DNA of 64,000 nt from Fluviicola sp. (GTDB lineage Bacteria; Bacteroidota; Bacteroidia; Flavobacteriales_D; Crocinitomicaceae). The notes under the pieces are model-generated. The model saw only the letters and a program-made list of their open reading frames with translations. It ran no database searches and was not told the DNA's origin. Within the stretch, counting starts at the first letter, position 1. Each line of letters opens with the position of its first letter. This document shows positions 60,323 through 64,000 of this stretch, piece after piece. Where the stretch lies: contig JAIRJW010000047.1 in NCBI GenBank assembly GCA_031260455.1, forward strand, positions 1-64,000, read 5' to 3'. A program made the translations under genes and the position numbers.

Positions 60323-60497
60323 AAATTGATAAAGAGGACATCCAACATTACAGACTAAATAATGAATCTTTGTAAATTTCCTGAACTTTTCCCCCTTTTC
60401 AACTTTTTCAATTCGTGTTTCCGTGGGAGTATAAATAAAAAATGTTAAGGCATGGTTTTTGAGAGGTTAAATTCTCTTAAAAATCTGCCTCTTTTAT

Positions 60498-60529
60498 TTG
60501 GAAATCACTTCCTTTTCATCGTAACTTTG
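60498..60529 (+). promoter_or_regulatory. Promoter of rpoD
   Basis: TTG (60498-60500), 21 bases, TAACTTTG (60522-60529); both match the Bacteroidetes sigma-AB consensus, 42 bases before ATG. Confidence 0.7.
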
Positions 60530-60571
60530 CCCCCTGATTTTCATTAATCGTTATTAAACGAAGTTCATTAC

Positions 60572-61438
60572 ATGAGACAACTTAAGATTACAAAATCGAT
60601 TACCAATCGTGAGAGCCAGTCGTTAGACAAATATCTTCAGGACATTGGTAAAGAAGAGCTAATCACCGCCGAAGAAGAAGTAGAATTGGCGCGTAAAATC
60701 AAACAAGGCGATCAGCGGGCATTAGAGAAATTAACCCGTGCAAACCTGCGTTTCGTCGTGTCTGTAGCAAAACAGTATCAAAATCAAGGATTAACATTAC
60801 CCGATCTGATTAACGAAGGGAATTTAGGTTTGATCAAAGCTGCACAGAAATTCGATGAAACACGCGGTTTTAAATTTATTTCTTATGCCGTTTGGTGGAT
60901 CCGTCAGTCAATCCTGCAAGCCCTGGCTGAGCAGGCGCGTATTGTACGTTTACCTTTGAACCAGGTAGGCTCCCTGAATAAAATCAATAAGGCTTTCTCC
61001 CGATTAGAGCAGGAATTTGAAAGACCTCCATCCGCTGAAGAGCTGGCAGAGGCATTGGAAGTTCCAGAAGATAAAATCAAAGAAAGCCTGAATGTTTCCG
61101 GTCGCCACGTATCCATGGATGCACCTCTTTCTTCTTCAGAAGACGGCGGTACCTTGATGGACGTGATGGCAAACACCGATTCTCCGAAAGCAGACCATGC
61201 ATTGATGGCCGAGTCGCTTCAAAGAGAAATAGAACGTTCACTAAGTACATTGACAGATAAAGAGCGTGAGATCATCCGCCTGTTCTTCGGAATCGGAATG
61301 AATCACGGACTAACGCTGGAAGAGATTGGTGCGAAGTTCAACCTGACGCGTGAACGCGTGAGACAAATCAAAGAGAAGGCGATCCGACGTCTTCGACACA
61401 CCTCCCGAAATAAGTTATTGAAAGCATATTTAGGATAA
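60572..61438 (+). CDS. rpoD: Primary RNA polymerase sigma factor (RpoD/SigA, short Bacteroidetes type)
   Basis: 288 residues, short because region 1.1 and the non-conserved insertion are missing, as in Bacteroidetes sigma-AB. Region 1.2 [20 protein letters not shown], region 2 ([40 protein letters not shown]), region 3 ([20 protein letters not shown]) and region 4 ([20 protein letters not shown] with [20 protein letters not shown]) are complete. It recognises the TTG/TAnnTTTG promoters seen across this window. Confidence 0.97.
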   Translation: MRQLKITKSITNRESQSLDKYLQDIGKEELITAEEEVELARKIKQGDQRALEKLTRANLRFVVSVAKQYQNQGLTLPDLINEGNLGLIKAAQKFDETRGFKFISYAVWWIRQSILQALAEQARIVRLPLNQVGSLNKINKAFSRLEQEFERPPSAEELAEALEVPEDKIKESLNVSGRHVSMDAPLSSSEDGGTLMDVMANTDSPKADHALMAESLQREIERSLSTLTDKEREIIRLFFGIGMNHGLTLEEIGAKFNLTRERVRQIKEKAIRRLRHTSRNKLLKAYLG

Positions 61439-61440
61439 AA

Positions 61441-61473
61441 AAAGGCTGTCTGCAATTGTGGGCGGCCTTTTTT
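61441..61473 (+). terminator. Terminator after rpoD
   Basis: AAAGGC arm and GCCTTT arm with imperfect G-T pairs inside, then TTTG; it begins just after the stop codon. Confidence 0.6.
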
Positions 61474-61535
61474 GCTTTATACCAATAACAAACAAGTAGT
61501 TGAAAATACTAAATATAAATAAATATACACGTTAG

Positions 61536-62984
61536 ATGGAAGCTGCATTAGGCTATGAAAAAGAGTTGAACGTGCACGTTCAGAAAGAACGCGCTGCTGT
61601 TAAATTGTCAAGTCACATTGGTGAGTTGCTTTATGACAGAGGGATCGAATTGGTTTTGTTCCGTAACCACCTTACTGATATTACCATTTCAGAGATTTTG
61701 AACCTGCATGAATATGCAAAAAACGTTGTTAAAAAACCGATTGACATTGAAACAACTGCTGCTTTGGCAGAAGAATTGCTGAAAATGGATCTGGCTCCGG
61801 CTAAGATTGATATAGGTAAATTAGCTAGTGAATGGCTTGCAGAAGGAGCTGCATTTGACTCCAAAGCTGATTTTCTTGCTTCAAAAATTGGAAATTTCAC
61901 CAGTGTTTCCGGAGGTTTCGAACCAAGAGATGTTGTCTTGTATGGTTTCGGGCGCATCGGTCGCCTGGCGGCACGTGAGCTTATCAAACAAGCCGGAAAA
62001 GGACAACAGTTGCGCCTGCGTGCAATCGTTACACGTGGTGCAAGCGACAAAGACATTATCAAACGTGCTGCTTTGTTGCGCTCTGATTCTGTTCACGGTG
62101 CATTCAAAGGAAGTGTTGTGGAAGATCTGGAAAATAAAGCACTGATTATCAACGGGCAAATCGTTCACATGATTGATGCATCCAATCCTGAAGATGTAGA
62201 TTATACAAAATACGGAATCAACAATGCATTGATTATAGACAATACCGGCGTTTATACCAACCGCGAAGCATTGGCAAGACACCTGGCAGCGAAAGGCATC
62301 TCCAAAGTACTCCTGACTGCTCCCGGAAAAGAAATTCCGAATGTTGTTTATGGAATTAATCAGGGAACTCTGGATATTGAGAACGAAACGATCTATTCGG
62401 CAGCATCTTGTACAACCAATGCAATTTCCCCTATCCTGAAAGTAGTCAATGATGCTTTCGGAATTGTAAAAGGACATATCGAAACGGTTCATGCTTATAC
62501 AAATGACCAGAATTTATTGGATAACATGCACAAGTCCTCCCGACGCGGACGTTCTGCTGCTATCAACATGGTCATTACTTCTACAGGTGCAGGTGCTGCG
62601 GTAACAAAAGTAATTCCGGATCTGAAAGATAAACTGACTGCAAATGCGGTTCGCGTACCAACTCCGAACGGTTCTCTGGCAATTCTTTCCCTGGAATTGA
62701 AAACCGGAACAACAATTGAAGACGTGAATAATGTGGTACGTACAGCTTCCCTGGAAGGTGATCTGGTAAACCAGATTTTCTATTCATACGACCCGGAGCT
62801 GGTATCCAGTGATATCATCGGGAACACATGTTGTTCAGTATATGATTCTCATGCGACAATCGTTTCTCCTGACGGAAAAAACGTGGTTCTGTATACCTGG
62901 TACGATAACGAGTTCGGTTATACCAAACAAGTAATCCGCCTGGCAAAACATATCACAAAAGTGCAACGTTTGATTTATTATTAA
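61536..62984 (+). CDS. gap: Glyceraldehyde-3-phosphate dehydrogenase with long N-terminal extension
   Basis: 482 residues, about 140 longer than usual. The catalytic Cys is C292 in ASCTTNAI; the NAD-binding GFGRIGR lies near residue 134, so the extension (1-125, helical, ALGYEKELNVHVQKERAAVK) precedes a standard enzyme. The end of the Rossmann strand carries a basic residue (AIVTRGA), unlike the Asp of strict NAD forms. Glycolytic or gluconeogenic use is possible. This long form is common in Bacteroidetes. A terminator follows. Confidence 0.94.
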   Translation: MEAALGYEKELNVHVQKERAAVKLSSHIGELLYDRGIELVLFRNHLTDITISEILNLHEYAKNVVKKPIDIETTAALAEELLKMDLAPAKIDIGKLASEWLAEGAAFDSKADFLASKIGNFTSVSGGFEPRDVVLYGFGRIGRLAARELIKQAGKGQQLRLRAIVTRGASDKDIIKRAALLRSDSVHGAFKGSVVEDLENKALIINGQIVHMIDASNPEDVDYTKYGINNALIIDNTGVYTNREALARHLAAKGISKVLLTAPGKEIPNVVYGINQGTLDIENETIYSAASCTTNAISPILKVVNDAFGIVKGHIETVHAYTNDQNLLDNMHKSSRRGRSAAINMVITSTGAGAAVTKVIPDLKDKLTANAVRVPTPNGSLAILSLELKTGTTIEDVNNVVRTASLEGDLVNQIFYSYDPELVSSDIIGNTCCSVYDSHATIVSPDGKNVVLYTWYDNEFGYTKQVIRLAKHITKVQRLIYY

Positions 62985-63007
62985 TCAACGACCAGCATAA
63001 AACTGAA

Positions 63008-63042
63008 AAGGCTGCCCATCAATTTGACGGCAGCCCTTTTTA
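63008..63042 (+). terminator. Terminator after gap
   Basis: GGCTGCC / GGCAGCC stem with flanking AAAA and CTTTTT. Confidence 0.8.
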
Positions 63043-63115
63043 TGTGATAAACCTCCATTCTTCAGACTTTGCAAAAATAGAACAGGTTTCAATCATTTAA
63101 ATTTCCTGAGAATTC

Positions 63116-63673
63116 CTATTGGATAATGGTATGAAAATTCAGTTCGATATCTGTTTCTCCCGGATTACACTGGCCATTTTTCACTCCCGGCTGATGTCTC
63201 AAACGGATGGTCGCTGTTCCGGTCGAAGCATTTCCAGTCGTCCATTTGCTCATAAGCCCGATAGGTAAGCCATTCATATCTGTATCTGTCCGCAAAATAG
63301 CTACTGCAAGACCGTTAGATATATCAAAACAGAACAAATGATTTGTTCCCTCCTCTTCCACTTCTGCTGTAATATCCTGAACCGGATTGGCGTTTTCATT
63401 CAATAACGTAATCGAAGCATTATAAGTAGCATTTGGTACCAGGCGAATCGTATCAAAAACGGTCGGAGCATTTCCTCCGGGACCATCGATATCCACAAAA
63501 CCAGCTTCAACCGAAGGAAGCGTGCCGTTTGCATCCGTAAAAACAATTTTGAATGTAGTGATCACTTCCTCCTCATTTGGATTGGGAGGAGTTTCTACCT
63601 GTTGCTTCTTTTCTTTTTTACAAGCTGTCAATGCGATGCACAGTAAGCTCAAGATCAATGTCATTTTGTTCAT
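63116..63673 (-). CDS. Lipoprotein paired with a TonB receptor (periplasmic-binding-fold type)
   Basis: 185 residues from MNKMTLILSLLCIALTAC, with the lipid Cys at 18. The mature part (VDIDGPGGNAPTVFDTIRLV, NATYNASITLLNENANPVQD, then EVEEEGTNHLFCFD and TGTATIRLRHQPGVKN) matches a Bacteroidetes lipoprotein group that stands next to TonB-dependent receptors, annotated elsewhere as type 1 periplasmic binding fold. Met at 63673 is preferred because it begins the signal peptide. It follows the TonB receptor gene by 40 bases and likely forms the ligand-capturing partner. Confidence 0.83.
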   Translation of the reverse strand: MNKMTLILSLLCIALTACKKEKKQQVETPPNPNEEEVITTFKIVFTDANGTLPSVEAGFVDIDGPGGNAPTVFDTIRLVPNATYNASITLLNENANPVQDITAEVEEEGTNHLFCFDISNGLAVAILRTDTDMNGLPIGLMSKWTTGNASTGTATIRLRHQPGVKNGQCNPGETDIELNFHTIIQ

Positions 63674-63713
63674 CTCTTCTCTTTTTTTAATCTGCACTAA
63701 CGTTTGATTATTT

Positions 63714-64000
63714 TCAAAAGCCGCGCTTTTTCTTCTCTTTTTTAATAATTGAAAACGGGACTAACGCTTTGATTGTCCAGTTTCGTCCCAGTTCATCGGT
63801 AAAATATCTGAACCGGTTCATGTAATCCCGGTAACTTAAATTTGTCAGATTGGAGCACGCAAGAATAATCTGCAAATTCTCTCCGCTATTCATTTTCTTT
63901 GTAATTCCAACCTGTGTGTTTAACAGATCATATCCCTTCGGAGGCGCTACATAATCTGAATTATCCACATATCTCTTTTGTCTGAAAACATCCAGTAATT
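63714..64000 (-). CDS. TonB-dependent receptor, C-terminal end (partial)
   Basis: The last 94 codons of a receptor that begins beyond the right edge: the frame enters as LLDVFRQKRYVDNSDYVAPP, then has KGYDLLNTQVGITKKMNSGE and ACSNLTNLSYRDYMNRFRYF. The NLTNLSYRDYMNRFRYF...LGRNW pattern is the final barrel strands of TonB receptors. It is upstream of the lipoprotein on the same strand, forming a receptor-lipoprotein pair. The ligand cannot be judged from this part. Confidence 0.85.
   Translation of the reverse strand, partial: LLDVFRQKRYVDNSDYVAPPKGYDLLNTQVGITKKMNSGENLQIILACSNLTNLSYRDYMNRFRYFTDELGRNWTIKALVPFSIIKKEKKKRGF

Noticed and set aside
1-64000. rRNA, tRNA, CRISPR arrays, transposases, prophage, replication origin
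   Set aside because: Looked for by eye on both strands; no spaced direct repeats, transposase motifs, tRNA cloverleaf with CCA context or DnaA-box cluster was found. A covariance-model scan would be the decisive check for RNAs.

Overview
The window looks like a chromosomal segment of a marine or freshwater member of the Bacteroidetes, most likely order Flavobacteriales and plausibly a Fluviicola/Crocinitomicaceae-type organism (family-level placement is inference). Supporting signs are the short primary sigma factor, repeated TAnnTTTG -7 promoter elements, Bacteroidetes-typical families (DUF3078, DUF6702, BatA-type VWA proteins, long NusB with DUF1573 and YajC, leucine dehydrogenase, OMP beta-brl_3 receptor), a type IX secretion sorting-signal remnant, and many lipoproteins. 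I found no rRNA, tRNA, CRISPR array, transposase or prophage.

Left end to 8.5 kb is the most accessory part. It starts with a truncated XRE regulator, then an AT-rich lipoprotein with a glycine-rich hydrophobic tail followed by a two-helix 56-residue membrane protein. A secreted unknown, a pentapeptide-repeat protein and a nitroreductase follow. From 3.7 to 8.5 kb lies a tightly packed sulfur operon: Crp/Fnr regulator, TauE/SafE exporter, persulfide dioxygenase-rhodanese-rhodanese fusion, membrane-tethered rhodanese, TPMT-like methyltransferase, DUF2892, HMA domain protein, second DUF2892-like protein. Together they would oxidise persulfide, move sulfane sulfur, export sulfite or thiosulfate, and perhaps methylate sulfide.

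8.8-23.7 kb is core metabolism: transaldolase-like aldolase, DUF6702 with an M1 peptidase, BatA-like protein, a dihydroorotase-like protein lacking metal ligands, a methyltransferase, thioredoxin reductase, a DjlA-like co-chaperone, PCMT, acyl-CoA carboxylase beta subunit, ElaA and an M13 peptidase lipoprotein. 24-36 kb holds a 50-residue small protein, an SPFH protein, a GT2 glycosyltransferase, a VWA membrane protein with DUF3078, thiolase, the leucine dehydrogenase-nusB-DUF1573-yajC operon and an ABC exporter.

36.6-46.7 kb mixes housekeeping genes (mnmA, pepD, ettA) with small and decayed loci: a T9SS sorting-domain remnant, an XRE regulator with repeated TTACAwwTGTAA operators, a 62-residue small protein, a 27-codon ORF coupled between DUF3820 and a second DjlA-like gene, and two frameshifted membrane-protein genes. 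46.7-52 kb has a DEAH helicase, a large outer-membrane receptor and an autoregulated MarR gene. 52.2-58.7 kb, all minus strand, links a periplasmic beta-mannosidase and a glycosylasparaginase (a possible N-glycan core dismantling pair), mltG, a GNAT enzyme and dapF. The right end carries a Do-type protease, rpoD, a long GAPDH and the start of a lipoprotein/TonB receptor pair.

Two regulatory patterns cut across the window. At least five genes have TAnnTTTG exactly four bases before ATG, which predicts leaderless mRNAs. A palindromic family containing GCAATATTACG or GCAATATTGCG recurs in four intergenic gaps.
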